Of a stretch of DNA of 64,000 nucleotides, positions 11,792 to 25,000 are shown piece by piece (the first letter of the stretch is position 1; each line of letters starts with the position of its first letter). The notes beneath the pieces are model-generated. The model was given only the letters and a program-made list of their open reading frames with translations. It did no database searches and was not told the DNA's origin. A program made the position numbers and the translations under genes. This stretch comes from Tetmemena sp. SeJ-2015 (taxonomy: Eukaryota; Ciliophora; Spirotrichea; Sporadotrichida; Oxytrichidae), in contig JAJKFJ010021574.1 of the NCBI GenBank assembly GCA_027382625.1, forward strand, positions 124,001 through 188,000, written 5' to 3'.

Positions 11792-14700
11792 ATGTCTATG
11801 TAGCAGCAATAACTCAGGCACCCATCAAACCTGTTATACAAACCTCAAACTCGCACTCTAATCCATATGAAAAAGTTACCTCCCTAATTTTATATGGTTG
11901 CGACGAGAGCTCAAAAGATCTGCATTCAGGCATGTATGACTAGAAAACAAACTCTTCGAGTACCAAGAGTCTTTCTTCAATAAGAAGACCTTCAAACTAA
12001 GGGAATCATATGATGTTAGAAAATGAATCAAAGCCAAAGAATGAGAAAACTCTGGTCTAAAGCGAATCAACTGGTGTAAGATTTATCTCAGATGGGGCAA
12101 AGTCGCAAGGAACTACGAGCTCACTAAGTTCAATCCGCAATTAGAGTAAGAGCATTCTTGACAAGCAAGAGAATTCTCAAAAGAGAAAGTAGTCAGCATT
12201 CCTAGACCAACGAATACGAGACAGCAAATTGGGAATGTAACAAGCCCAAGTCAAAGCAATCAATTCACTCAATACATTATCACTTGATTGTGAATACTTT
12301 ATAGCATACTTATTCTTATAAGCTATAAAATAACAACTCCAAGACAGTATCTTCTAATTCACTTTTATAATTATTTCTTCTAGCTCTTCAGGCAAGCAAT
12401 CACTTGGATCTTAATTGTTTGGGGATAGCAATTCCCAGAATAGAAATAGGTAGATCGTTCCATCTTCCTTATCTCAAAGTAAAAGTGTAGCATCTTTACT
12501 ACTATATATATTTCCAATCCCATTTTATTAAATCTTAACAAAGGCAAAAATAAACTTCAAAATAGAGCATCTCAAGGCTAGCTAACTAAAGTGCAACAGC
12601 TTTGACAGTTTCCTAGAATGTCGGCCTATCAAATTACTCTGTAAATAAAAGAGAATCAAGTGTATAACAGTAAGATATTACCCTTAAAGATATGAAAAAT
12701 AGCAAAGGCTATTTAATGGATGGGTCTTAAATTAAAGAGGATCCATAATACTTTCCGAGCACTGGAAGCAAACCTGATCTTAAGAGCAATGAAGGAGTTA
12801 AAGAGTAGAATTATCCTTTCCAATAAAAGCAAGAGCAAACAGGTACAGAAAAAATGCATCCTTATACTTACAATCAGAACTACTTATAGTGATAATTAAT
12901 TATAGGGCTATCTATCATTTTACTCTAGCAGTTTAGTCATTATGAACAGCTAATTCACTCCAGAGCCTATCAGAGATCACAAAAACAGAGCTCTCTTTTC
13001 ATAAACTCTTCTCCCTAATTAGATGCTAAGCTAAGCACAGACATTTGATAATCGATCAGCAAACTTTGCTAATGATGGTTAAGGCCCATTTTCCCCTCCT
13101 CCTAATGACTTGAGTACCAACGCATTTAGTCAAAATCTGGACTAAAACTATATTCAAAAATATAGCTACTTTAAGTAAGGAGTAGATGACAGAGTAGAGC
13201 CTGTTAAAATGAGTATGATGAGTGAGAGTCCTATTGGAAGGAAAAATGAGCTTCTAAATCAAAAGTTAACTCAGTCCAGAAAGCAAGGAAAATGTATATG
13301 AAGTTTTTTATACTTTTTAGGCGAATGAAAATTCCTAAAATACAGACACTTTTACTATGACAACTAACACTCTAAGTGAGCTCTTACCTTTCGCTCCCTC
13401 CACATATAATCAAAGATAACTGAAGTAGCCTACATAAGTAAAAAATTTGAAAGCTCAAGCTGCTTAGAAAGCAAATGAGAATACAATCAGCAACAATATG
13501 ACTTCTCTTAATTCGGGCACTCAATTCCATCAGGCTAGCTTTGGGACTTCAAACTAGAATTTAAATGGGAGAAATAGCTTGGTAAGAACTAATCCACCAC
13601 CTGATAGGGGAAGCATAAATCCTTAAATAATTTAATCAGCAGCAAAGACCTAAGGAAGATCAAGTAATTTACTCAATCAAAATGGAACTAACTCTCTTTG
13701 ATAAATTTCCATGTTTATTACTTTAAACTCAAACACCAAAAAGAGCACTCTCAGACCGCAGTCATCTGGAAATTTTACAATTTTCTACTTTTTATTTCAA
13801 TTTAAATCCTTCTTCTAATTAAAAGACTATAAATGTAGCTTACTCTAAAATAGGGGAATAGATTAACTCAGCAATTAAAAATTTAGAACCCCCTTCTAGT
13901 ATTTCAAGCAATGGCTCAGTTTAGCTTCCCAAGCCTCATCCTTCTAATAAGAAATAGTAAAACTAACTAATGACTTTTGATAACAGAGAGTAGTCTAAAT
14001 AGGCTGGATTAAATGGACTCGTTCTGTTTAACAAAGAATTCCTAGATCCAAATGGAATAATTGGAAGCCCTTCTGTCACAGATATTCCTTTATCTGTCAC
14101 TCTCAAATAGACTAATTGCAAAGGATAAAGAATAGAGAAGAGAAAGAAAATAAAGTACAAGGTAGAGAAAGCTATAAGCCAAACAATATTTCAATTTAAT
14201 TTCATGATCTTATTTTAAAGGCTTTTATGTTCAATATTTGTCTGACTTTTGAGAATAATTCCTCCTCAGATTAGCAGTTGTCCAATAATATGCTGTTCAA
14301 TTAGATTGGAAAGTCGATTCCTCATCAATAATTAACACAGAGTAGCATATCGCCTAAGAGTAATGCAAGGATTTCAAGCAGCAACTATCAGCTTCCATTA
14401 GCTTTGGGAAACTACCTCCAATAGAATCCAAAGCAGACATAAATAGGTAACTTTATTTACCAAGAGGATATGATGATGGGAAACAGCATATTGAATAATA
14501 GCAGCTAGTATGATATCAAAGGTTTCTTTTCAAATAGAACTTCGTGCTACGACAGAGCTGAGATGGATGAGAAATTTCTTGATGATCCCAACATTAGCTA
14601 GTGCTATAAAGTTGCGCATCACTCTAATCAGTAGAATATGCTCAAGGAAATAACCAATTGTAAGACTTGTATTCTTAATTAAGCATTTTAGTACTTAAAG

Positions 14701-17700
14701 GATCGAATCACTATTTAGATAAGGGTTCACTCGGAGATTCTAAGAAGGAGTCCAATACTTTCAATGACTATTCAATAACTCAATTCAACATGAATGCTTT
14801 GATGACTCCTTTATTGAATGAGACTATTACACAGAAAAGTGGAAAAGATTACAGGCCTCAACTCATACACTTCTCCCCATAGACAACTCTTCTATCATGA
14901 TAGGTCAATGCCCTCCATCAGTACTTTCAGTGGGAGAGGAAAACATTTAGAACGAGGAGTCGCCTCATAAATGTCATTCCATCAAAACTTATCACATTAG
15001 CACTTTCTTTAACAAAGACCAGCAAATGAAGTTTCTTAGCTTCCTCAACTAGTAGCATCAATCACCTCAGTTTTAACTTTAACACTAGTAGCTGCTACAA
15101 GAGCATATAAATTTTGCTTAGCAGAACGATATAAATCTGCAGTATAATCTTGAATACTTAAGGGCATATCCGAAGGTGAATTTTGAAGTACCAAGACAAA
15201 ACTTGCATGAAAATATTTCAGTTAGTAACTATGAAACTCCCATAAATCAATCATTAATTTTTCTGTCTAAGATTAATCAATCTCTTCCACAGCTAAGCGT
15301 TGCTGAAATCACAAAGGATCACTTTCATTAGACAATGATGAACTAGCAAGATCTGAGTATCCTCACAAATAGCAATCTAAATACCTCTAATCCAATTGAG
15401 GTCATATCATCAATATATGGAATGACACTCCCCTAACCTGGGATGAATTAGTTGAACAAACTACCCTAGGCACAACTCACTTCTGACTTTGGATAAAACA
15501 ATCAGGTAATTATGAAGGAGTATATTTCTTTATTAAATGCTAAATCAGAAGAAAATAATCAACTACAATATGAGTAATACGCAGCCTTTAGATTTTTCTT
15601 GCAATAATGACAAAAATAATTTAATTTCGTCTCATGCAGCAGCAATAATAGACGTAAATAATTCTCAAATTCCCAAAGGAGGAAATCACATAAAGCTTTA
15701 AAACTGTTTCTAAGACGCTTCAGATCTAATGGATATGACAAATGAACTGGGAGACGATACTTTTTAAGAAGTGGTTGTGTCCCCTGACCCTCAAATATAA
15801 ACAAATGGGCAAATTCTGAATGCTCAGAACTCTGATATCCACAGATAGCATCTCATCCAAACTTTTAATGCACTTTATAAATAAATATTTAAATAATAAT
15901 TTAAATTCCCAAAATTTTTTTTTGACAAATTTTTTCTGGCCATTGTAGATAAGAGGGGGTTTCCTGTGTAAAGTTTTTTTAAGGGTTTCTGGCAAATTTG
16001 AAATTTCACGTCTTTTAATAGAGACTATTTTAAAAAGGAATTAAATTAAAATCACACCTTAAATTTTTTAAAATCACAATTTTTACACAAAAAAGGGGAA
16101 ATTTAGACTAAAATTGGCCCCTTTTGGGATTAGCTAAGGAACAAATTTTTAATGAAATTTTATGTTTGTAAAATTAAAAGCCATTCCCGATTAAATTAAG
16201 TTAATTGTTCCAAAAGTTTTAAAAATGAGAGGGGGAGGGTTTTGGAATTCAAAAAAAAATTTAAGATTAATTGCAAAAGAAAAACCCTTAAAAAAGGGTT
16301 TTAGTTGACAATTGAAGTTTTCAAGGGGGAGTGGTTCCCTTCCCCCAAAATGTTTTGGATTTTTAAAAGGGGAATTGCTTTTTTGTAACCGGATAAAAGG
16401 GACCCGGGTTCCCTTTTTCTCTACCTTTCCCAGTGGGGGAAAAAGTACCCCCCAGCCCCTTTTAAAGAAAGCTGCCTTTTTCAAAAATTTTCCCCCAAGG
16501 GTTCCCAACAACTCCCCTGCAGGGTATGACTTTTTTTAAGGCCCCATAGGAAAATGGGGGCCCCGGGAAGACCCCTTTTCCCTGAGGGAAATTAGCGGAA
16601 AATGGGCCAAAGGTTCCAGTTTTTCAAAATTTAAAATTTTAACTAGGAAAATAAAAATTGGAAATAATAATTACGCCACCTTATTCGCAAATGCCCAAAC
16701 CTCTTCCAATTTTTAGAACTATTGGAACAATTACACTCTAAATTAATAGGAATTGCTTTTATTTACACACTATAAAATTTCATAACTAAAAAAAGTTTTC
16801 CAAAAGTCAAATTTTTAAAATGGCCAAAGTTAAAATTCCAAGTTTGTGAAATGGGGGATTTTAAAAATTAAGGGTGATTTTAATTTTAAACCTATTTTAA
16901 ATAGATCTTTCCACTAAATAGAGGGGAAATTTAAACTGCCCCAAACCTTTCAATTTTTTTCAGGAAAAAAAGTTCTTCTTTTCAATGCCCGGACACCCAA
17001 TGGTTTTGGGAAAAAAAAAAATTTTGGAATTCAATGGGCTCTACTCAATTAAACCCGAATAATTTTTATTTAAATTATTATTTTTTAGAATTCCTTTATT
17101 AATTATTAAAAAAATCATATCTAGAAAGGGAGAGTATATTTGTGGAGCAAGACGATGTGAGATCTCACAACAAAGAAGCCTTTGGATTAAATAAGCTAGC
17201 AGTTATGGATTTGCAATAAATCATGAACTCTAGCAATTCAACTAACACTAACACGAACCTGTAGGCTTATAGTATTTTATTTTTAAGACTAGGTAAGATG
17301 TAAATGGGGTGGCTGAAGAGCTTGATAACAGCAGTAGTAGCCAAATTATGCAGGAAGATGAGTTCAATGATTCAGCAGATTTTTTCCTCAAAGTTTAAAT
17401 TTTGAAGCAGATATGATGTCCCCAAACACCAAAATTAAGAACGTAAAGAAGAAGTACCAGCCAAACGACATGGATCAAATAAATGAAGACAGCATGGAGA
17501 GTGACATAACTTCTAGTGTAATCAGCAAGAAGGTCAAATCGATAACCAGTGTCAACAATTTCAGCCAAAAGGCCTCCTAGAATTATGGAGTTCTACCTCT
17601 CTAGCAAAGCTAAAGCCAAAATAACAGATAGTTATAGCAGAACTATTTTAGGTTGAGCCAGAGGGAAGAATAAAGAAATGACTTTGCTCCCGAAGATGAG

Positions 17701-18030
17701 AATGCAAATTCTTATTATCATATGGCGCAAGTTGAAAATTAGCTCAGAGTTTAGATGAAATCGCAGTACGGAAATGAATAAAATTAAGCACTGCCTATTC
17801 ATAAGCATCAGTACCTTATGTAGCTATAGAATCAGTATCTTTAACAAGACAGCAGTTCAAATAGTAGAGGTGATCTCTCCAGTTTAACCACTAGCAGCAA
17901 TGCCTTTGATAATTTTGTCTCAGGGACAATAAGAAATGATTCTTCTTCTCATATGCAGAAGACACCAAAAGTTTCGGGTTAGAGTAGAGTTATGGAGCCT
18001 ATTACAAATCTAAAGATGAAATCTTCTTGA
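11792..18030 (+). CDS. large Gln/Asn/Ser-rich low-complexity protein, unknown
   Basis: Starts MSMQQQ at 11792 and probably ends at TGA 18028-18030 after EPITNLKMKSS. Read in code 6, open segments run through almost the whole span: NSSSTKSLSSIRRPSNQGN and QENSQKRKQSAFLDQRI near 12 kb; NSNTKKSTLRPQSSGN near 13.7 kb; many N/Q/S-rich pieces at 14-15.8 kb; VRSHNKEAFGLNKLAV near 17.15 kb; and NDMDQINEDSMESDITSS and NQYLQQDSSSNSRGDLSS to 18 kb. No domain is recognised; the composition is prion-like or intrinsically disordered. Numerous frame changes mark unplaced IESs. The gene is split at about 15.89-17.1 kb by the inverted-repeat block listed separately. It could be two adjacent genes. Confidence 0.45.
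15885..17100. repeat. imperfect ~1.2-kb inverted repeat with abnormal homopolymer composition
   Basis: A perfect 16-base arm AAATAATAATTTAAAT at 15891-15906 has its reverse complement at 17068-17083. Inner matching pairs are AAATTAAAATCAC at 16043-16055 with 16874-16886, ATGAAATTTTAT at 16152-16163 with 16772-16783, and TAATTGTTCC at 16202-16211 with 16734-16743. The pair midpoints cluster at about 16465-16490, so the block folds on itself. Arms differ mostly by indels in runs. Interior sequence is full of homopolymers of four to eleven bases and has GC-rich patches unlike other inserts. Coding character stops before it and resumes after it. It may be a foldback germline-limited element or a noisy palindromic read placed in the assembly. 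Confidence 0.7.
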
Positions 18031-18235
18031 GGAATTCAGCCTTATAAGAAGGGATAAAGATGTTTCTGGCACTCAAATTAAACCAGTTTTATAGACTTCT
18101 CTATTTGTAAATGTGAATTTAACTTTCTTATAGTCGCATTTTTAAATTAAGTAACTTAAAAGATATTATCTGATATTAAGGAGTGAGAGGGTATGTTTAG
18201 TATTATTTATCTATTACGTCCGATACCCAAATAAA

Positions 18236-19920
18236 ATGAAATCATCTAGATCCAAGAAAAAAGCCCAAAACAAGAAGACCTCATCTCAGGTTTCTCAAAA
18301 TTCCTTAAACAACTCTAGACCAGCAATCAATCAGGAGCAAAGTCAATCTCTGACGAATCAGCAAACTAGCTAATTATCCACAACTCAATAGGTAATAGTC
18401 TAGAACACGATTATTTCAGAAGAGGCGCAAATTAACACTAGCTCGATAGTCTCAGGCAATCTTAACATTTAAAGCAAACTTCTTTTACTTAAATCCTTTC
18501 TTGAAGGCTCCCCTTTCAGATGCCAACTCATTTGCCATTTCGTAGCTTAAAAATGAAGAGAAGAATTCTCCAAACTCAAACCAAACAGAATAATGGTAGA
18601 CATCAATTAAAACTATCCTTGACAAAGCTTAAGATTAGGATATTTAGAAGGAATTTCCAGAATCATAATAATAGCGATCATCAATTTTCACAAGCGTAGC
18701 ATATAACTCTAAGGGCAAAGAATTTTTCTTCCAAACGAAGCCAGACCAGCTCTTTTAGATCACTCTTGCCTCAAAACTCTCCTTCTAAACTTTATAGAGA
18801 GCCAAACAAATAAAAACCAACTTTAGTGCTTTCACAACTAAGGAGAACCCCTTCAGGAATCTAACTTTACTTCAAGGAAATGCACCTAAACCTTCCTAAG
18901 TTGATAGTCTTAAAGGAGTTGCATAAACTCAGCCTTAGATAATAACTCCTCCAACTCCTCTAATCTAAGCCCCTCCCGCAGGAATACCGAGCCATTACTT
19001 AAGTCTCCAAACCCACCCTCTAAAAAGAGAATGACGATAGACTTCGTAAATCTGAAAGATACTACTCCCAAGTTAAGATGTCTTGATGTGAGTGACATCT
19101 ACAAGAAAGTGCAAGAACTGAAAAACACAAGTGCTCCTCAGGATAAATAAAACCAAAATGCTGCAAACATTCCAGTAAACCTAGCCAGACCTTTCTTGCG
19201 GCCGCAGCCTAATTATGTGCAGAGGAATTCAATTCATCAGCAAAAAGATACAGTTTAAAGTGAAACCTAGATCCAATAGAGCAATAGCTCGTCTGCTGAG
19301 GCTCTTAGTGCTTATGAGCTACATAAATTTAATAAAATCAATTAAATTGAAGCAAATCAAGGGACTGAATGAGTTGGAGAGTAGAAGAAACAGGAATAAA
19401 ATGCTGAGGGAGGAGACTTTTGGAGCTATTGATAAGGATGATAAATTCTATCATACCAATTAGACAAGCAAGAATATTTTTGTAAGTCTCCTCTTTCTCT
19501 ATTTTTAAGTTTATAAAGAAGCTTAGTGGATCGTCTACAACATCTACTTAGACTAAAAATATTTATAATCTTATAAGCATCTTAAATGTAATAAAACTGT
19601 TGGCTCTAATACTTCCGCACAGTAGAACTCATCAGGCTCAAAGAGTCAGTCTAATACGAAATAAAAGCAATCTTACTAGCCATAGCCCCAGACTAAGCCC
19701 TCAGTAGTCTAACAGTTGCTTAATTAAGTCCCTCAGACAAACAAAGTAATTTATAATTAAGGGATTGATGGAATCAGTAATTCCTCATCTCTTTTTTACT
19801 TAAGGCGTTAAGTGAAAGAGTGATTAAATTAAAACTATTGTGATACACCATCAGCTTCTTGACATATAATCTCAGCCTAAAACATTATTAAATTGCAATG
19901 GCTAGAATGCTTAAAAATGA
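18236..19920 (+). CDS. Ser/Gln-rich low-complexity protein, unknown
   Basis: Starts MKSSRSKKKAQNKKTSSQVS at 18236, a basic head followed by a Gln/Ser/Asn-rich region (NQTSQLSTTQQ, EEAQINTSSIVSGNLN). Later blocks are QWQTSIKTILDKAQDQDIQ, FTSVAYNSKGKEFFFQTKP, a Pro-rich piece (QTQPQIITPPTPLIQAPPAG), MTIDFVNLKDTTPKLR, DVSDIYKKVQELKNT, and ESRRNRNKMLREETFG. It ends near QPKTLLNCNGQNAQK with TGA 19918-19920. At least five frame changes imply unplaced IESs. No family recognised. A standard-code gene caller would see only short fragments. Confidence 0.45.
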
Positions 19921-20116
19921 ATGAGAAAAAAGAAAGCTCAAGTTTATTTCCAACAATTTTCTAAAACATTAAAATTTTGTTATCATTAATTAAAGTCTAA
20001 GCAAAATTTTATCGTGGAGTCAAAGAGTGTAAATTTCCTTTGACAATAATTTCAACGAAAACCAACACCCTCAATTACATTTATAAATTCAGAGTTTAAC
20101 AATTATAGCTTCTAAA

Positions 20117-21696
20117 ATGTAAGGTCATTAGTGAGCCAGTTAATTTTTTAAGCCTATCTAGCCTTAATAGATTTCTGGGGGTTTATCTCATTAATTTAAT
20201 GTGAACAAAGTAAAAAAGACCAAGGAGCAACTAAAATATGAAAAGTATGAGCAACGACAGGCAGCTAAGTAATCTCAGCAGATGATTTAAATAAATAAAA
20301 CAGCTCCCACCTAGCCACAAAATTAGTGCGCTTGCTGTAAAGGTCAAAACTTAGTTATTAATTTAGCATCCAAATTCAAATCATATATTTTTATGGTCAG
20401 ATAAATCTTAACCAAACTAATCATAATTGCCAGCCACCAGTGCCTAATCAATAATTGGAAAATATTTTGCAGCTGCCAGCTTCACTCAACTTGGAGAGAT
20501 TTCTAGCGATTCTCTCACAAGCGGAAGATGAGAATTAATACAAGAATTTCAAGATGCTTACTTCTCTCAAAGATAAAAAGTCTTTTAAGAAAATCATTGA
20601 GAATTCTGATAAGCTTTTAATTGTAAATTTTACTATTCACCATTTAGAACATGGAATTATAATTTTTGCATGTGAATGGCTTCTCAAATAGGAGGAAAAA
20701 AATCTTTTTCCCTAAAAAAATCAAAAGGAAGTATCATTTAGTTGATTCTGAAATTGCTTAAATTTGATAAATTAGTTTGAAATACATTTTAAAAACTTCG
20801 TAAAATTAATCAAATTCTTTGGTTTGTGGAAACTCTTATTGAAGAGAAAGGTACTTCAAAGTAAGTGTGATACCTACAACCTTTCTCAACATGGATTTGC
20901 AGCTAATTTATATAACAACTATGTTTCTTTTAACAGTCTAGTAATTTATTTGTTGGTGGCTTTCTTATTCTAATTATTTTTCCTTTTAAATTTTAGTTAA
21001 ACCTTATATTGGGTATTTTAAGCTGTATCTGACAGGGACAGCTATTGATTCAACCTACTTGAAGATCTTCTTTTTGGCTAAGAGCTATGCCTCTACGATA
21101 AACAACTTCCACCACAACTTGCTTCTGTACTTCAAGCAGAGGAATACCTACAGCAAATTTAATATCTATCCCAGCTTCAACAGTGGCATGGAGCAGGATG
21201 ACCCCCCTGAGAAAGAAGACCCACCAGAGAAGGAGGAGTAACCTGAGAAAGAAGGTGAAAGTTAGGGAACCAAAATTAATGAGTCATTCATCATTACCAT
21301 CAAAAATTTATTTGCCAATACATTACTAGTAATAGTAGTAATAAACTTATTTGATTGCTATAAAGAGACGACATACTTAAGGCTTGCATTGCTGCAGTTG
21401 AAGAAGCAAAGTCCTAGTTAAAGTAAGACTCGTATCTCTTATACTCTTTTAGGGAGTTCTCGGAAGCCAAACTTGATAAGATTGGGTAAGATGTGAGGGA
21501 GCAGCTACTAAAGGCAATTAGTTCTTCAGATATCATAAGAGAGGTAGTCATTAAGAAACTCAAGGAACTGCAATGGGAGCAAGTTCTTGCCTAAGACCCT
21601 GGCCCCCAGAAAAAGATAAAGAAGCCAAAGGCAAATGATATGGACCAGGAAAGCATCCTAAATTAGACAGAGTTGAGAGATATTATAATGTTATGA
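20117..21696 (+). CDS. unknown protein with CxC/C motif and acidic Pro-Glu-Lys repeats
   Basis: The probable start is the ATG at 20117. The N-terminal part reads NVNKVKKTKEQLKYEKYEQR and QPQNQCACCKGQINLNQTN (after removing the IES at 20347-20399), then LPASLNLERFLAILSQAEDE and MLTSLKDKKSFKKIIENSDK. After an AT-rich stretch at about 20640-20990, coding resumes: VKPYIGYFKLYLTGTAIDST, then a short tandem acidic repeat of the unit DPPEKE near 21200-21250. The C-terminal helical region DDILKACIAAVEEAKSQLKQ to VIKKLKELQWEQVLAQD ends in a basic tail (KKIKKPKANDMDQ) before TGA 21694-21696. Not recognised. Confidence 0.45.
20347..20399. other. IES, 53 bp, pointer GGTCA
   Basis: GGTCA occurs at 20342-20346 and 20395-20399. 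Excision joins QCACCKGQ to INLNQTNHNCQPPVPNQQ in frame. Confidence 0.75.
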
Positions 21697-22000
21697 GAAT
21701 TTACTAGCATTTATAAATGAGAGACATCATTAAAAGCATCTGGACTTAATACTAAATTAGTTTCAATCAAAATAGGGTGTTGCTTGCTGAGCCTCCATAA
21801 GAGAATAAACTCCACATTCAAAAATATAATTTTATACTAAAGCAATGGATAGCATATTTCAATCAATAAAAAACCATAAATCTTATTCCTAAATGTATAA
21901 AGTTTTAAAAAGAAAAATTAAGTCACTCCCTACTTTTTTTCATTTATATAATCTTAAAAAATAGGAAACGCAATATTATTTTTTAATTTCTGTTGCGTAA
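21697..22000. other. AT-rich intergenic region
   Basis: Tandem same-strand spacer with several short open stretches but no coding bias and no recognisable element. It would contain the end of one macronuclear chromosome and the start of the next. Confidence 0.4.
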
Positions 22001-25000
22001 ATGAGTTTTGAATAAGGATCAAGCAATTTTGAGTTCAATTTAGGTTGAAAAAGTCGCTGAAGATTATAAATTTATTTGTTTATTTTTTTAAAGATGCTGA
22101 TTAGCAAGAAGATCAGTCAAAATAGCTAAAAAGACAGAACCCATCTACTTTAGAGAATTCTTAAAATATTGGGAGTGAATAGTTGACAACATAGCAACAA
22201 GCAAGCTTAAGTTAAGCAGCAATATCTTAAAAGAGGACTTAGGAAATCAATATTTATCTGAAGTATCTAACACTTGAGGTAAATATGGATGAGGATTTAA
22301 AAGAATTCTCAAATACCTGGCTCAAGCTTATTAATGAACTTGAACCTGCTTTGCTTATTCCTTTGAGGGCTAAGGATCTTATTATATTTAGATGCAATAA
22401 CATGACTACACTATATTCAAAATATGATCCTGCCCGATTTTACAGCAGTTTCAACAGCATAGTGAATGCTTTATTTGGCATCAGGGAGGGCTCCTTCTCT
22501 CACGAGGTAGAAAACTTCCGTGGAGATGATCGGCTGAAAATGATAGAGTGTCTTGTGAACTGGCTTAGGGAAACGATATACCTTTAGTATCTGAGTATTT
22601 AGGAAGTGTTTGTGGAAGCGAACCGCAAGTTGTTTGAACTTTCCATGCTTGAGCCTTTTAGAAACGTCTAGAAGCTGATAAAGAGTCAGCCTTTTATGGC
22701 TCATGAGATGAATAAGTGCATCCTTATAGAAGTAACTATATTAGTCTTTACATTTTAATGTTGATAAGTGCAAAATGGACTTGAGGCAAATTAGAGAGGC
22801 GCAGCCAAGATTCAAGGATCTGAAATTTCTAAGTGAAGATTGGAAGGAGCAGATTCCAGGCTTCATGGAACTGCTCAATAATCTAATCTAGGAGGAGAAA
22901 AGATAGATGGCCAGAAACTTGCAAGCATAATAATAAGTACTAGTGCAGTCTAGTTAATAGCAAGAGTAAAAAGAAGCTAAAGTAGAAGACCCGGAGGCGG
23001 TGGATAAGGATATATAAGAACAACTTAAGGTAAATTCACAAAATCAAATGCAGAGCTAAGAGTAGATTAGAGGCTTGATAGCTAAAGAGATGAGCAAAGT
23101 TACTGAACTGCTTCCAGAAAATATGCATGGGGAGAGGGACAGAATTTTTGAAGATGTGGCTAAAAATCTAGATTAGATTAAAAATCTCCAATTTGAAATG
23201 AATGCAGCCGATAACTCATCTTTAATAAATATGAGTATAGATAAAGTTAAAAATATCGAAAGTTCAATGTTGTTTGTAAAAAAGAGGTTTTTTGAAAGGT
23301 AAAATTCATTTTTTAACCTTTAAAGGTAGATTTATGAATTTAAAAATGTTGAACCTTCATTTATGAAGTTGGTTTTGTATTTTAGCATATTATAATTTAC
23401 TCTCCTTTAAAATGAATTTTAAACTATAATAATTTTAAATAGTTTTAATGGAAAACAGTGAGGAGGCGTTTTAAGTGCTGCATACTTATGATCTAGATGA
23501 ACCAGAATTTGAAGCTAGAATTACTTAGATGCAGAGAGAAAAGAAGATACCCACTTAAATGTCTCTAATGCTTCTACAATGGTTATCAAACCAAAATCTA
23601 GAGATGCTCAACAGCCTTTTTAGAATAATTTAAAATAATTCATGAAATATAAAAAGCCATTAGGGGAGGATGGGTATCCATATTATCTTGAGAATTAAAT
23701 TTTTAAGATTACATAATTGGATTAGCTTGAAGAGTAGCCTCATAACCTGAAACTGGAGGATGAATTAAAGGCTACTCCTTCCTAATAAATTAACGATCAT
23801 ATGGACACTAGCATAATTTGTGCTATTTATTCAAAATTCTTTAAGCTTGCAGTTTGAAACAAATAAATGTAGTGACTGCAAGAGAACCCTATTCATAATA
23901 AGAGTAATTCTTTGTTGAGATAATATAAGGTAGTTTAAGAAATATACGATCGATCTAGCAGCTATGTGCTGATGCAGTAGAAGAAGGTAGTATGTTCCAA
24001 ATGCATCTTGAATGAGATCTACACCAAAACTGAAAACTGTGACTTCCTGGTTGAGAAAGTTTGGGCCAAGGTAACCAATATCATGAAACTCAGATAAAAG
24101 ATCAACGGAGCCATCCGCTAATAGATTTATATAATTACATTAAGGTCTGAATTGTAAATCTATAGCAGTTAGAAGATTGGCGGAAGCAGAACTTTGCATC
24201 TTAAGAACTCAACGATAAAATGCTGCAGGAGATTTAGTCTCGCTATCTATTTGTAATATGTGTGTAGGTATTTATCAGGCAATAGCCGATGGGTAAGAAA
24301 CAGATGAGGAGAAGGTGCAAAGAATAAACCTGTTCTTTGACCTACTGCAAATAGAGTTGGAGAAACTCCGCAGAACTGAAATAAAAAGGCATGTATTTAC
24401 CACAGAATACGAAAAGATGGATTATAAATTATGCTTGGTAAAATAATTTCACTTACTTGATGATTGATGGGAGAAGCTCCACCTACTTTCGGAAGTCAAA
24501 GATACAGGATGATCCTCAAGAACCTGAGTGAGAAATTCAGACAGTCTGAGTCAGCTGGCTAGATGATAAAGTAGAATCTTATAGCATCTTAGGCCTAGCC
24601 ACCATCGGTGTAGAGTCAGGCATAGCTCTCATAGGCCTAATAGGACAAAAATTTATCTCAGCTAATGATTTTATAATAGGAGTTATTTCAAAGCTTCAAT
24701 TAGTACCAGCTGCAGTTGATATAGCAAACTAAGTAGCAGTTACAGTAGTAAAATACTTTGTAGCCAATCTATCAGCAATAAGTCTTACAACAGTAGTAGA
24801 TTTATTTGTTAGTAATTAGGAATTTTTGAATGAGAAAGGGATGAATACTACTACTGCTAAGGGTTAGTCAATGAGTTCGTATTTAGGGCTAGACATGGCG
24901 AAAAATAGAGTGCTGCCCAAGCCTATGCAATACGAGAGGACAGATAGCAATTCAAGAGTCAAGGCAGCTCAATAGCAGTAGTAGTAACTTAAGAATGATA

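Noticed and set aside
16191..16539. Overlapping ORFs on both strands, one of 106 codons
   Set aside because: They lie in the inverted-repeat block and arise from its self-complementary, homopolymer-rich sequence. Composition is not protein-like.
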